Origin: Streptomyces sp. GESEQ-35
GTDB taxonomy: Bacteria; Actinomycetota; Actinomycetes; Streptomycetales; Streptomycetaceae
Assembly: GCF_017948485.1 (NCBI RefSeq)
Contig: NZ_JAFFSX010000014.1
Location: 124,001-188,000 of the forward strand
DNA length: 64,000 nt
Reading direction: 5' to 3'
Shown one piece after another: positions 43,901 through 52,402 of the stretch. Every line of letters begins with the position of its first letter. Within the stretch, counting starts at the first letter, position 1. Below the pieces are notes generated by a model that saw nothing but the letters and a program-made list of their open reading frames with translations, searched no databases and was not told where the DNA came from. The position numbers were made by a program, and so were the translations under genes.

Positions 43901-44434
43901 GTCGTCGACCGTCGTCGCGGGGCGGGTGAGCGCGGGCAGGATCTGCTGGCGGCCGTCGTCGGTGAAGCGGGCTCGCAGCATGCCGTGCCGCGCCACCAGG
44001 GCCCGTACGGCCGTGTCGAGTCGCTCGGGGTCGACGCCGGTGCCGTCGAACTCGACGTAGAGGTGGGCGGCGACGGAGCCGAGCGTGGTGTCGTCGCCGC
44101 GGCCGATCCAGTACGCGTGCTGCATGACGGCGAGCGGGAAGGGCTCGTCGGGGTCGGCGACGGGAGCGACGGGAACCGTGGGGGCGGGCTCGGGTGCGGC
44201 GGGCGCCTGGACCTCCTCCAGCAGCGCACGCCAGGCACGCAGGGTGGGTTCCTTGGCCAGTTGGGCGAAGCTGACCCGGACGCCCTGCCGGCGCCAGCCG
44301 CTCGCGATCTTCATCAGGGTGATCGAGTCCAGGCCCCAGGAGATGAGGCTGTCGTCCTCGCTCGGCGGCGTCTCAGATCCGATTGTGTCGGTGACCGAAC
44401 GGAGCAGTTCGTCCGCGGTCGGGGGGTGCGTCAC
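40970..44434 (-). CDS. NRPS-D: ArCP-Cy-A-PCP loading/azoline module
   Basis: An 1154-residue protein. An N-terminal carrier domain has its phosphopantetheine Ser at about residue 37 (SWGLDSITLMKIA) and fits an aryl carrier. A heterocyclisation domain follows (MQHAYWIGR; Cy motif D-MLAA-D-AL-S near 230-240). The A domain (FTSGSTGEPKGVEV near 695) has pocket residues read as D-L-Y-N-L-G-L-I-H, near Cys codes but with Thr-like G and H. The second carrier (GGDSVLATV) has Ser at about 1082. It should join salicylate to Cys/Thr/Ser and cyclise it to a thiazoline or oxazoline. No thioesterase is fused. GTG 44434 follows NRPS-C by 12 bases. Confidence 0.92.
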   Translation of the reverse strand: MTHPPTADELLRSVTDTIGSETPPSEDDSLISWGLDSITLMKIASGWRRQGVRVSFAQLAKEPTLRAWRALLEEVQAPAAPEPAPTVPVAPVADPDEPFPLAVMQHAYWIGRGDDTTLGSVAAHLYVEFDGTGVDPERLDTAVRALVARHGMLRARFTDDGRQQILPALTRPATTVDDLRALDAEAVEAELEKARHSSSHARLDVAAGEVFAVRLSLLPDGHSRLHVDVDMLAADALSYRVLLSDLAKLYQNPEDPLPPIRTSYPEYLTERATVRRLSREQSQEWWRRRVPELPSAPELPLVPEAERPDATRVTRRHHWLPPAEKQRLTARAHRHGLTPAMAVATAFSEVLAAWSAQSRFLLNVPMFDRRGSHPDVDLLVGDFTSSVLLDVDLAGEATFTEHARRLQDRMHTDAAHADYSGVEVLRDLSRHRSEQVLATVVFTSALNLGELFDAGVRDSFGKPAWIISQGPQVLLDAQVTEVDGGLLVNWDAREDAFPAGLIDAMFAAFHGLVTRLGTEDEIWEQPVPALLPAEQTAVRDTANDTAGPRSHRPLHQGFFTRAAEQPDAPALLWGTEGALSYGELADRALRTAAALVGRGIRPGDTVAVSLPKGPDQITAVLGVLAAGAAYVPIGVEQPAARRDRIRATAGFRVALTDGRETTGLDALPVAEALRHGPLPEPVTVDEEQPAYVLFTSGSTGEPKGVEVPHRAAMNTVDDLNDRFEVGRSDRCLALSALDFDLSVYDLFGLLSAGGAVVLIDEADRREARQWADLVRTHRVTLLNCVPPLLDMLLLATAPGELTCLRAVLLGGDRVGTDLPGRLAEQAPGCRFTGLGGTTETAIHSTVCEVTDGRVPAHWRSVPYGTPLRNVRCRVVDGRGRDCPDRVPGELWIGGDGVALGYRADPARTAEKFTERDGVRWYRTGDLARYWPDGSLEFLGRRDHQVKLSGFRIELGEVEAALSGHDAVRRAVAGLTRGPGVQLAAAVAAEPQVTEDELRDWARSVLPPHMVPARIAVTGELPLTANGKLDRRAVGELWEAVGERAHRTPGSALETVVARVWADVLGVEAVGLDDGFFALGGDSVLATVIVGRLREALDTSEVSVRSLFATLTAGGMAKRLTAEEETPGRLEQVAAIHLEIEGMSAEEVDSALRET

Positions 44435-44446
44435 CGGTTCCTCCGC

Positions 44447-47400
44447 TCAGAAATCGTCGTTCTCGAAGTCGTCGATGTCTTCTTGGGTCAGCGTCAGCAG
44501 GGGCAGGTCGGACGGGGTGAGTCCGCCCGCCGGGGACTCCTCGGCATGCCGGACGAGTCCGCGGAGGGCGCGCTGCCACAGTGTGAGCAGCTCGTCCGCC
44601 TCGGAGTCCGTGAGGAACTCTGCGGGCCAGGCCGCGTGGATGTGCAGCCGTACGCCGTCCGTCCCTTCGACGGCGACGGCGTTGATCTCCAGGCCGAACC
44701 GGGAGGTCCGCGCGGGCACGCTGAGCATCGGGGCTTCCGGGGCGAGGTCCCAGTGGCCGTCGTGCGATGCCGTGAAACGGCCGAGGTAGTTCAGGGCGAC
44801 CTGGGGCTCCGGCAGCTTCTCCACCTCGGGCGCGGTGTCGGGGTTGAGGTAGAGCAGCAGGCCGTAGCCGAGGCCGTTGTCCGGCACCGCCCGCAGCTGT
44901 TCCTTGACGCGCTTGAGGGCGGTGCCGGCCGCGGGTCCCCCGGACAGCGCCTCGTCGAGGTCGAGTGGTCCGGGGTCGACGGCGACCGGGTAGAACGTCG
45001 TGAACCATCCGACGGTGGCCGACAGATCGACACCCTCGACGATTCCCTCCTCGCGCCCGTGCCCTTCGAGGCCGATGAGCAGCGGTGCCGTGTCGCCGTT
45101 CCAGGCTCCGGCCGCGAGTGCGAGGGCCGTGAGCAGGACGTCCGGGACGGAGGCGTGGTAGGCGGCGGGCACCGTGGTCAGCAGCGGTTCGGTGACGTCA
45201 CCGGGCAGCACCAGCGTCCGTTCCCGCCGTGTGCCCGAGACCGTCCGGTCCAGCAGCGGGCGCGCGTCCTGCAACGCCTCGGTCCACCACCGCAGTTCGG
45301 GCACTCGCGCGCTTGCCTGTTCCGCGAGGAGCCTGCTCCATCCCCGGAAGGAGGTTCCCGTACGTTCCGGCCGCGGCGTCTCACCGGCCTGCACGGCCCG
45401 CCATGCGTCAGCGAGTTCGGAGCCGATGATCCGCCAGGACACCCCGTCGACGACCAAGTGGTGGGCGACGAGCAGGAGTCGGCCGGGCAGCCCGTCGAAC
45501 CGAACGGCGTCCAGCATGCGCCCCGCGCGAGGGTCGAGGCGTGCCACGGCGGCGGCCAGCTCCCCTTGGACGTCCTCGCCGGGCACCCGCCGCACCAACT
45601 CCCCGGCGCGCACGGTCCCTTCGGCGGGTACGACGAGCCGGTCCCCGTCGAGCCTCGCGCGCAGCATGTCGTGCCGGTCCAGGACGGACTGAAGTACGGC
45701 GACGGCGGCGGCGTCGGTCAGTTCGGGCGGGGTGACGAGCAGGACGGCCTGGGCGAGGCCGTCGTAGGAGTCGGCCGTCCAGCGCATGACGGGGGTGAGT
45801 TCCACGTCGCCGACCGGCTCATCGGCGGGGGTGGTCGAGGGGGCGTCCGAGGCGCGGGCCGCAGCGGCGGCCAGACCCGCCGGAGTGGGCGTCTGGAACA
45901 CCTGGCGCGGGCTGATCGCGATACCCACCTTGCGAGCCAGGGTCACCAGCCGGATGGAGACGATGCTGTCGCCGCCCAGCTCGAAGAAGTTGTCGTCCAC
46001 GTCGACGCGCGGCAGCCCGAGGACCGTCGCGAACAGCTCGGTGAGCTGCCGCTCGCGTGCGTCGGCCGGAGCCCGTGTCGGTGCCACGACGGCGATCTCG
46101 GGGGCGGGGAGCCCGCCGCGGTCCACCTTGCCGGAGGGCAGCAGCGGGAAGGCGTCCAGGACGGTGAGCGTGGCCGGAACCATGTGCTCGGGCAGCCGCT
46201 CGCGCAGCCAGCCGCGCAGGTCGGTGGCGAGCTGCCCGCCGGCGCCGAGGCAGTATCCGGCGAGTCGCTTCACGCCGGGTGAGTCCTCGCGGATGACGAC
46301 GACTCCTCGCCGTACGCCGGGATGCTGTTCGAGGATCGCCTCGATCTCCTCCAGCTCCACCCTCATCCCGCGGATCTTGACCTGGTGATCCGCACGGCCG
46401 AGGAACTCCAGCGTGCCGTCCCGCTGCCACCTCACCAGGTCCCCGGTGCGGTACAGCCGTTCGCCGGGCGGGCCGAAGGGATCGGCGACGAAGTGATCGG
46501 CGGTGCGACGCGGGTCGTTCACATAGCCACGGCCGAGGTACACGCCACCGGCGTACAACTCCCCCGCCACGCCGACCGGGACGGGCTGGAGGCGTTCATC
46601 GAGGGCGTACAGCCGGGTGTTGCCGTTGGGCCGTCCGATGGAGACGGCGCTGCGGATCGCGCCGGTGCGGTAGACGACGTGGCTGACGCCGATGGTGGCC
46701 TCGGCCGGACCGTACCCGTGGTACATGACCGCCTCGCTCGCGGCCCGGAAGCGGGCGAAGAGCTCGGGGGTGAGCACCTCGCCGCCGCACCACACGTGCT
46801 TCAGCGAGCCGGCCCGCGGCGCGAAGCCGTCCAGTTCGAGGAGCAGGTCGAGCATCGAGGAGACCAGGTAGGTGAAGGTGACCCGGTGCCCTTCGATGGT
46901 GTCGAGAAGGTAGTCGACGTCGCGTTCGCCGCCGGGTTCGGCGATCACGACCCGGCCGCCGTTGGCGAGCGGAAGGAAGATCTCGTTGATGGAGATGTCG
47001 AAGCCGAGCGGCGCCTTGAACAGGGCGGCGTCCTCGATGCCGAAGCGCAGCAACTCCCGTTGCCACAGCAGCCGGTGGGCGATGGCCCGGTGCCGGATCA
47101 TCGCGCCCTTGGGGACGCCGGTGGAGCCGGAGGTGTAGATGACGTAGGCCAGGCCCTCGGGGTCGACCTTGACGTCAAGGTTGACTTCCTCCGGCACCGG
47201 GCCCTTCAGATCAACCTCGACGAGGCTCTCGAACTCGTCGCCGAACCGGCCCAGCACCGCGGTCAGGGCGGCGCTGCGTGACACCTCGTCCTTCCGCCGG
47301 GCCGGCCAGGACGGCTCCAACGGCACAAAGGCCCCGCCCGCCTTGAGGACGGCGAGCAGCCCGACGACCATCTCCACGGAGCGTTCGAGATGGATGCCGA

Positions 47401-50400
47401 CGCAGCGCTCGGGACCGACCCCGAGTGCCGTCAGCCGACGGGCGAGGTGGTTGGCGCGGGCGTTGAGTTCGCCGTACGTCAACGCATCCGCCGCGTACTC
47501 CACGGCGGTGAGGTGCGGGGTCTTCGCCGCCTGCTCCTCGACCAGTGCGGTCAGGGTGGTGGCGGGCATGGGATGCGCGGTGTCGTTCCACTCCCCCAGG
47601 AGCAGCGTGCGTTCGCGCGGGGTGAGGACCTCGGCGGCGCGCACGGGGCGGTCCGGCTGCCGGGCCAGCTCGCCGATCAGCCGTACGTAGCGCTCCACCA
47701 AGTCCTGTGCGGTGGCGCGGTCGTACAGGTCGCCGCTGTAGACGAGCGAGCCGCTGATTCCGCCGCCGTCCGCCCGCTCGAAGAGGTGGAAAGCCAGGTC
47801 GGTCTTGGCGGTGTAGAAGTCGACGCGCAGTTCGCGGAGCGTGAGACCGGCGAACTCCCGGTCGTCGTCGGGGGCTTGCTGGTGGGCCAGCATCACCTGG
47901 AACAACGGGTGCCGTCCCATGGAGCGGGTCGGGCTCAGCGCGTCCACGAGCCGCTCGAACGGCAGCTCCTGGTGCGCGTAGGCGTCGACGTCGGCCTCGC
48001 GCACACGGGCCAGGAGGGTACGGAACGTCGGGTCGCCGGAGACGTCGGTGCGCAGCACGAGCGTGTTGACGAACAGGCCGACGAGGTCGTCGAGAGCAGG
48101 GTCGCCACGTCCGGCCACCGGGGTGCCCAGCGGGATGTCGTCACCCGCGCCGAGGCGGCTGAGCAGCACGGCGAGTGCGGCCTGAAGCCCCATGAAGGCG
48201 GTGCCGCCGGCCTCCGCCGCCAACACGCGCAGGGCCTCATGGATCTCCGCGTCGACGGTGAAGTCGACCGCCCCGGCCCGGTAGTCGTGGATGGCCGGGC
48301 GCGGGCGGTCCACGGGGAGTTGGAGTTCCTCCGGAAGCGAGGACAACTGGCCGGTCCAGTAGTCCAGTTGCCGTGACGTCGTCTCGTGGAGGAGTGCCTC
48401 CTGCCACAGCGTGTAGTCGGCGTACTGCACGGCAAGCGGCTGCCACTCGGGGGGCTTGCCGTCCCGCCGGGCGGCGTAGGCGGTTTCCAGGTCGCCGAGC
48501 AGTGGTTCCGCCGACCAGCCGTCGGTCGCGATGTGGTGCACGAGCAGCAGCAGGACGTGATCGTCCGGTGCGGAGCGCTCCGCGGGTAGTGCCGTGATGG
48601 GCCGTGGGTCGTCTGCGGGCTCGTCGTGGCTGGTCGCGCAGTTCCTCGCGCCCCTTTGGGGCGGCGTTGCCGAACCGTCGCTGACTTCGCCAGGGTCAAT
48701 TGGCGCGTACAGCGTCGCCCGTACGGGGATCTCGGCGTCCAGCGTGAAGCAGTGGGCGGCGGCTTCGCGCAGCAGCGCGTCGAGTTCGTCCGGGCGAGCG
48801 GGCATCACGTCGAAGGGCACGACGGCGTCCTCCGGCGGCAGGACGGCCTGGCGGGGGGTGCCGTCCTCGTCGGGGAAGACGGTGCGGAGGCTCTCGTGGC
48901 GCTCCACGACGTCCTGGAGCGCCGCGTGCAGTGCCGCGGGGTCGAGCGGTCCGGTGAGACGGATCGCGGTGGGGATGTTGTACGTCGGGCTCGGGCCCTC
49001 CAGCCGGTGCAGGAACCACAGCCTGGCCTGCGCGGACGACAGCGGCACGGCATCGGGGCGGGGCAGCGCCGCGAGCGCCGGCCGCCCTTCGGCCGGGGTG
49101 TCCAGCAGGGGGGCGAGCGCGGCCACGGTGGGTGTGTCGAACACGGCCCGCAGCGGGACGACGGCACCCAGCTCGGCCCGGATACGGGCGACCAGCCGGG
49201 TGGCGAGGACGGAGTGGCCGCCGAGGGCGAAGAACTCGTCGTGGATGCCGACGGCGGGCAGTCCGAGCAGCTCCGCGAACAGCTCGCAGAGCCTCGCCTC
49301 GGCCGGGGTGCGGGGTGCGGTGGCGGTCGTGAGGGCGGCGAGGTCCGGGGCGGGCAGCGCGGCGCGGTCCAGCTTGCCGTTGGGGGTGAGGGGCAGTTCG
49401 TCGAGGACGACGACGACCGCGGGCACGAGGTGGTCCGGCAGTGACGCCTTGAGGTCCTGCCGGACCTGGAGGGGTTCCAGTCGGACGCCGGGCCGCGGGA
49501 CGGCGTACGCCACCAGCTGCGGCTCTTCCTGCCGTGCTGTCACCGCCGCCTGGGAGACGCCGGGCAGTGCGGCGAGCGCGGCCTCCGTCTCACCCGGCTC
49601 GACCCTGAAGCCGCGGATCTTCACCTGGTCGTCGGACCTGCCGAGGAACTCCAGCGCGCCCTCCGCGGTCCAGCGGACCAGGTCACCGGTGCGGTAGAGG
49701 CGGGCGCCGGGCGGGCCGTAGGGGTCGGCGACGAAGCGATCGGCGGTCAGGGCGGGGCGGGCGAGGTAGCCGCGGGCCAGCTGGGTTCCGCCCAGGTAGA
49801 GCTCTCCGGCTACGCCCGGCGGCACCGGGCGCAGCGCCGCGTCCAGGACCAGGGTGCGGGTGTTCCACACGGGCCGCCCGATCGGTACCGAACCGGCGGC
49901 GGACCGGGTGCCCTCCGCGCACGGCCAGGCGGTCACGTCGACCGCGGCCTCGGTGGGGCCGTACAGGTTGTGGATCTCGGTGCCGTCCAGCAACCGCGCA
50001 CACCGCTCGGCCAGTTCGGAGGGCAGCGCCTCGCCGCTGCACACCACCCTCCGCAGCACGCCCCGCACCCCTTCGGCGGCCGGGTCGTCGAGGAACGCCC
50101 GCAGCATCGAGGGCACGAAGTGGGCGGTCGTCACCCGCTGTTCGCGGATCAGCTCGGCGAGGTGGCCGGGGTCACGGTGTCCGCCGGGGCGGGCGAGCAC
50201 GAGCACCGCGCCGCTGATCAGCGGCCAGAAGAACTCCCAGACGGAGACGTCGAAACTGGCCGGTGTCTTCTGTAGCACCCGGTCGTCCGGTCCCAGCCGA
50301 TACGTGTCCTGCATCCACAGCAGCCGATTGACGATCCCGGCGTGCGGGACGACGGCTCCCTTGGGGCGGCCGGTGGAGCCGGAGGTGTAGATGACGTAGG

Positions 50401-52402
50401 CGGGGTGCTCGGGGCGCAGCGGCTGGAGGCGTTCTCCGTCGGTGAGTTCACCGGGGTCCGTTGCCGCGAGCCGCTCCTGTACGGCGGGATCGTCGACGAG
50501 GAGCAGCGGCACCACGTCCGCGGGCAACGAGCGGGCGGCGGAGGCGGAGGTCAGCACCAGGGCCGGTGCGGCGTCCTCGACCATGAACGCCAGCCGCTCG
50601 GCGGGGTACCCGGTGTCCAGCGGGACGTAGGCACCGCCCGCCTTGAGCACCGCGAGCAGGGCCACCACGAGGTCGGGGCCGCGGTCCAGGGCGACGCCCA
50701 CCAGGCGTTCCGGGCCGACTCCGTGGGCGATGAGAAGGCGGGCGAGACGGTTGGCGCGGGCGTGCAGGCCGGCGTAATCGAGCCGGCCGGCGTATTCGAG
50801 TTGGCCGGCGTATTCGAGTTGGCTATCGGCAATCAGTGCCGGTGCGTCGGGGGTTCGTACCGCCTGCCGGTGGAGCAGCTCGGTGAGCGTGGTGGCGGGT
50901 ACCGGGTGGGCGGTGGCGTTCCAGGTCTCCAGGACGCGCTGCTGCTCGTCCTCGGCCATCAAGGGCAGGGCGGAGACGGGGTGTTCCGGGTCGGCGAGCG
51001 CCGCGGAGAGGAGGGTCTCCAGGTGCCGGAGCAGCCGGTCGACGGTCTCCGGGGTGAACAGGGGGGTGCGGTAGGTGGCTTCGATCCGCAGCTGTCCGTC
51101 CGTGAGGAACGCTTCGAGGGAGAGGTCGAACTGGGTGGTGTCGTTGTGGACGGTCTCCCATTCGGTGGTGACTCCGGGGAGCTGTGGGCCCTGTAGTCCC
51201 TGCGTGAGGAACAGCAGCATCACGTCGAAGTAGACGGAGCGGCCCGGCTGCCTCCGCGGGCTCAGCTGCTCCACCAGCTTGTCGAAGGGCATGTCCTGGT
51301 GGGCGTAGCCGTCGGTGCAGACCTGGCGTACGCGCTCGACGAGTTCGGCGAAGTCCGGGTCGCCGTCCAGGTCGGCGCGCAGGGCGAGGGTGTTGCCGAA
51401 GTTGCCGATCATCCCTTCGAGGCCGGGCAGGTCCCGGTTCATCACGGCCGAGCCGATCGGGACGTCGGTGGCGCGGGTGGTGCGGTGGAGCAGCGCGGCC
51501 AGGCCGGCGAACAGCACCATGAAGGGGGTGACGCCCGCGTTCCGCGCGAAGTCGGTGAGGCGGCCGGTGACTTCGGGCGCGAAGGCGCGGTGGCGGCGGT
51601 CGCCGTCCGCGGCGGGCTGGGCGCTGCGCGGGGCGTCGGTGGGCAGGGCGAGCGGCTGCGGCGACGGGACCAGGGCGGTGCGCCAGTGGTCGAGGTGCTC
51701 GGCGAGGCGTTCGTCGGACCAGTTGGTGCGCTGCCAGAGCGCGAAGTCGCCGTACTGGACGGACAGGGGTTCGAGGCCGGACGGCTCTTCGGTGACGGCC
51801 GACCGGTAGAGGGCGCTCAGATCACGGGAGAGAGCGTTGAACGTCCCGCCGTCCCAGGCAATGTGATGCACCGTCAACACGAGGCAGTGGTCCTGTGCTT
51901 CGCGACGGATGAGCAGGGTCCGCAAGGGATGCTCGGCGGCCAGGTCGAACGCCATGGCTGAGGCGTTCCTCGCCAACTCCCCTGCCTGCAGCTCCTGTTG
52001 GTCCGGCGCGAGTTCACTGATGTCGACCGTGGCGAAGTCCACCTCCGTCTCGCCGTCGATCACCTGCTCCGGCGTACCGTCCTCGGCGGCCGGATAGCGC
52101 GTGCGCAGCACCTCGTGCCGGGTGACCAGGCCCTGGAGGGCGGTGTGCAGCGCGGTCGGGTCGAGCGGGCCGCGCAGCCGGATGGCGAGGCACACGTTGT
52201 ACGCCGGACTGGCCGGGTCGAGTTGCTGGAGCAGCCACATACGGGACTGCGCGAAGGAGAGCGGCAGCGTCCCGACGTCTGCCGGCCGGGGAGGAATGCT
52301 CTCGGAGTGGGCCAGGCCGGCGCTCTCCAGCCTGCGGCGCAGCAGTGCGCGCTTGCGTGCCGCCAGGTCGTCGCCGGGCAGGGCGGCGGGTGTCTGCGTC
52401 AC
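44447..52402 (-). CDS. NRPS-C: C-A-PCP-C-A-PCP-E, predicted Ser and D-formyl-hydroxy-Orn
   Basis: A 2651-residue two-module synthetase. C1 (HHIAWDG near 178) is LCL-like (LPLSFAQSRMWLLQQLDP). A1 (SGSTG near 670, FDVSVWEFF near 716) reads D-V-W-H-V-S-L-V-D, a serine code. PCP1 Ser lies near 1064. C2 has HHIATDG near 1287. A2 (FDISINEIF near 1800) reads D-I-N-Y-W-G-G-I-G, the code I recall for formyl-hydroxyornithine in coelichelin synthetase. PCP2 Ser lies near 2145, and an epimerisation domain (HHLVVDGVSW near 2312, EGHGREE) follows. The tail LLTLTQEDIDDFENDDF looks like a docking helix. GTG 52402 overlaps the NRPS-B stop. An interspersed repeat lies in C2. Confidence 0.94.
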   Translation of the reverse strand: MTQTPAALPGDDLAARKRALLRRRLESAGLAHSESIPPRPADVGTLPLSFAQSRMWLLQQLDPASPAYNVCLAIRLRGPLDPTALHTALQGLVTRHEVLRTRYPAAEDGTPEQVIDGETEVDFATVDISELAPDQQELQAGELARNASAMAFDLAAEHPLRTLLIRREAQDHCLVLTVHHIAWDGGTFNALSRDLSALYRSAVTEEPSGLEPLSVQYGDFALWQRTNWSDERLAEHLDHWRTALVPSPQPLALPTDAPRSAQPAADGDRRHRAFAPEVTGRLTDFARNAGVTPFMVLFAGLAALLHRTTRATDVPIGSAVMNRDLPGLEGMIGNFGNTLALRADLDGDPDFAELVERVRQVCTDGYAHQDMPFDKLVEQLSPRRQPGRSVYFDVMLLFLTQGLQGPQLPGVTTEWETVHNDTTQFDLSLEAFLTDGQLRIEATYRTPLFTPETVDRLLRHLETLLSAALADPEHPVSALPLMAEDEQQRVLETWNATAHPVPATTLTELLHRQAVRTPDAPALIADSQLEYAGQLEYAGRLDYAGLHARANRLARLLIAHGVGPERLVGVALDRGPDLVVALLAVLKAGGAYVPLDTGYPAERLAFMVEDAAPALVLTSASAARSLPADVVPLLLVDDPAVQERLAATDPGELTDGERLQPLRPEHPAYVIYTSGSTGRPKGAVVPHAGIVNRLLWMQDTYRLGPDDRVLQKTPASFDVSVWEFFWPLISGAVLVLARPGGHRDPGHLAELIREQRVTTAHFVPSMLRAFLDDPAAEGVRGVLRRVVCSGEALPSELAERCARLLDGTEIHNLYGPTEAAVDVTAWPCAEGTRSAAGSVPIGRPVWNTRTLVLDAALRPVPPGVAGELYLGGTQLARGYLARPALTADRFVADPYGPPGARLYRTGDLVRWTAEGALEFLGRSDDQVKIRGFRVEPGETEAALAALPGVSQAAVTARQEEPQLVAYAVPRPGVRLEPLQVRQDLKASLPDHLVPAVVVVLDELPLTPNGKLDRAALPAPDLAALTTATAPRTPAEARLCELFAELLGLPAVGIHDEFFALGGHSVLATRLVARIRAELGAVVPLRAVFDTPTVAALAPLLDTPAEGRPALAALPRPDAVPLSSAQARLWFLHRLEGPSPTYNIPTAIRLTGPLDPAALHAALQDVVERHESLRTVFPDEDGTPRQAVLPPEDAVVPFDVMPARPDELDALLREAAAHCFTLDAEIPVRATLYAPIDPGEVSDGSATPPQRGARNCATSHDEPADDPRPITALPAERSAPDDHVLLLLVHHIATDGWSAEPLLGDLETAYAARRDGKPPEWQPLAVQYADYTLWQEALLHETTSRQLDYWTGQLSSLPEELQLPVDRPRPAIHDYRAGAVDFTVDAEIHEALRVLAAEAGGTAFMGLQAALAVLLSRLGAGDDIPLGTPVAGRGDPALDDLVGLFVNTLVLRTDVSGDPTFRTLLARVREADVDAYAHQELPFERLVDALSPTRSMGRHPLFQVMLAHQQAPDDDREFAGLTLRELRVDFYTAKTDLAFHLFERADGGGISGSLVYSGDLYDRATAQDLVERYVRLIGELARQPDRPVRAAEVLTPRERTLLLGEWNDTAHPMPATTLTALVEEQAAKTPHLTAVEYAADALTYGELNARANHLARRLTALGVGPERCVGIHLERSVEMVVGLLAVLKAGGAFVPLEPSWPARRKDEVSRSAALTAVLGRFGDEFESLVEVDLKGPVPEEVNLDVKVDPEGLAYVIYTSGSTGVPKGAMIRHRAIAHRLLWQRELLRFGIEDAALFKAPLGFDISINEIFLPLANGGRVVIAEPGGERDVDYLLDTIEGHRVTFTYLVSSMLDLLLELDGFAPRAGSLKHVWCGGEVLTPELFARFRAASEAVMYHGYGPAEATIGVSHVVYRTGAIRSAVSIGRPNGNTRLYALDERLQPVPVGVAGELYAGGVYLGRGYVNDPRRTADHFVADPFGPPGERLYRTGDLVRWQRDGTLEFLGRADHQVKIRGMRVELEEIEAILEQHPGVRRGVVVIREDSPGVKRLAGYCLGAGGQLATDLRGWLRERLPEHMVPATLTVLDAFPLLPSGKVDRGGLPAPEIAVVAPTRAPADARERQLTELFATVLGLPRVDVDDNFFELGGDSIVSIRLVTLARKVGIAISPRQVFQTPTPAGLAAAAARASDAPSTTPADEPVGDVELTPVMRWTADSYDGLAQAVLLVTPPELTDAAAVAVLQSVLDRHDMLRARLDGDRLVVPAEGTVRAGELVRRVPGEDVQGELAAAVARLDPRAGRMLDAVRFDGLPGRLLLVAHHLVVDGVSWRIIGSELADAWRAVQAGETPRPERTGTSFRGWSRLLAEQASARVPELRWWTEALQDARPLLDRTVSGTRRERTLVLPGDVTEPLLTTVPAAYHASVPDVLLTALALAAGAWNGDTAPLLIGLEGHGREEGIVEGVDLSATVGWFTTFYPVAVDPGPLDLDEALSGGPAAGTALKRVKEQLRAVPDNGLGYGLLLYLNPDTAPEVEKLPEPQVALNYLGRFTASHDGHWDLAPEAPMLSVPARTSRFGLEINAVAVEGTDGVRLHIHAAWPAEFLTDSEADELLTLWQRALRGLVRHAEESPAGGLTPSDLPLLTLTQEDIDDFENDDF
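48627..48663. repeat. interspersed hairpin repeat, copy 3, inside NRPS-C coding sequence
   Basis: TGGCTGGTCGCGCAGTTCC followed by TCGCGCCCCTTTGGGGCG is the same element as copies 2 and 4. Read on the minus strand it encodes PPQRGARNCATSH at about residues 1246-1258, in frame, within a disordered stretch between RATLYAPID and DDHVLLLLVHHIATDG of the second C domain. Confidence 0.8.

Noticed and set aside
42770..46282. 1170-codon plus-strand open frame within NRPS-C/NRPS-D
   Set aside because: Antisense to continuous NRPS domains, with no protein motifs.
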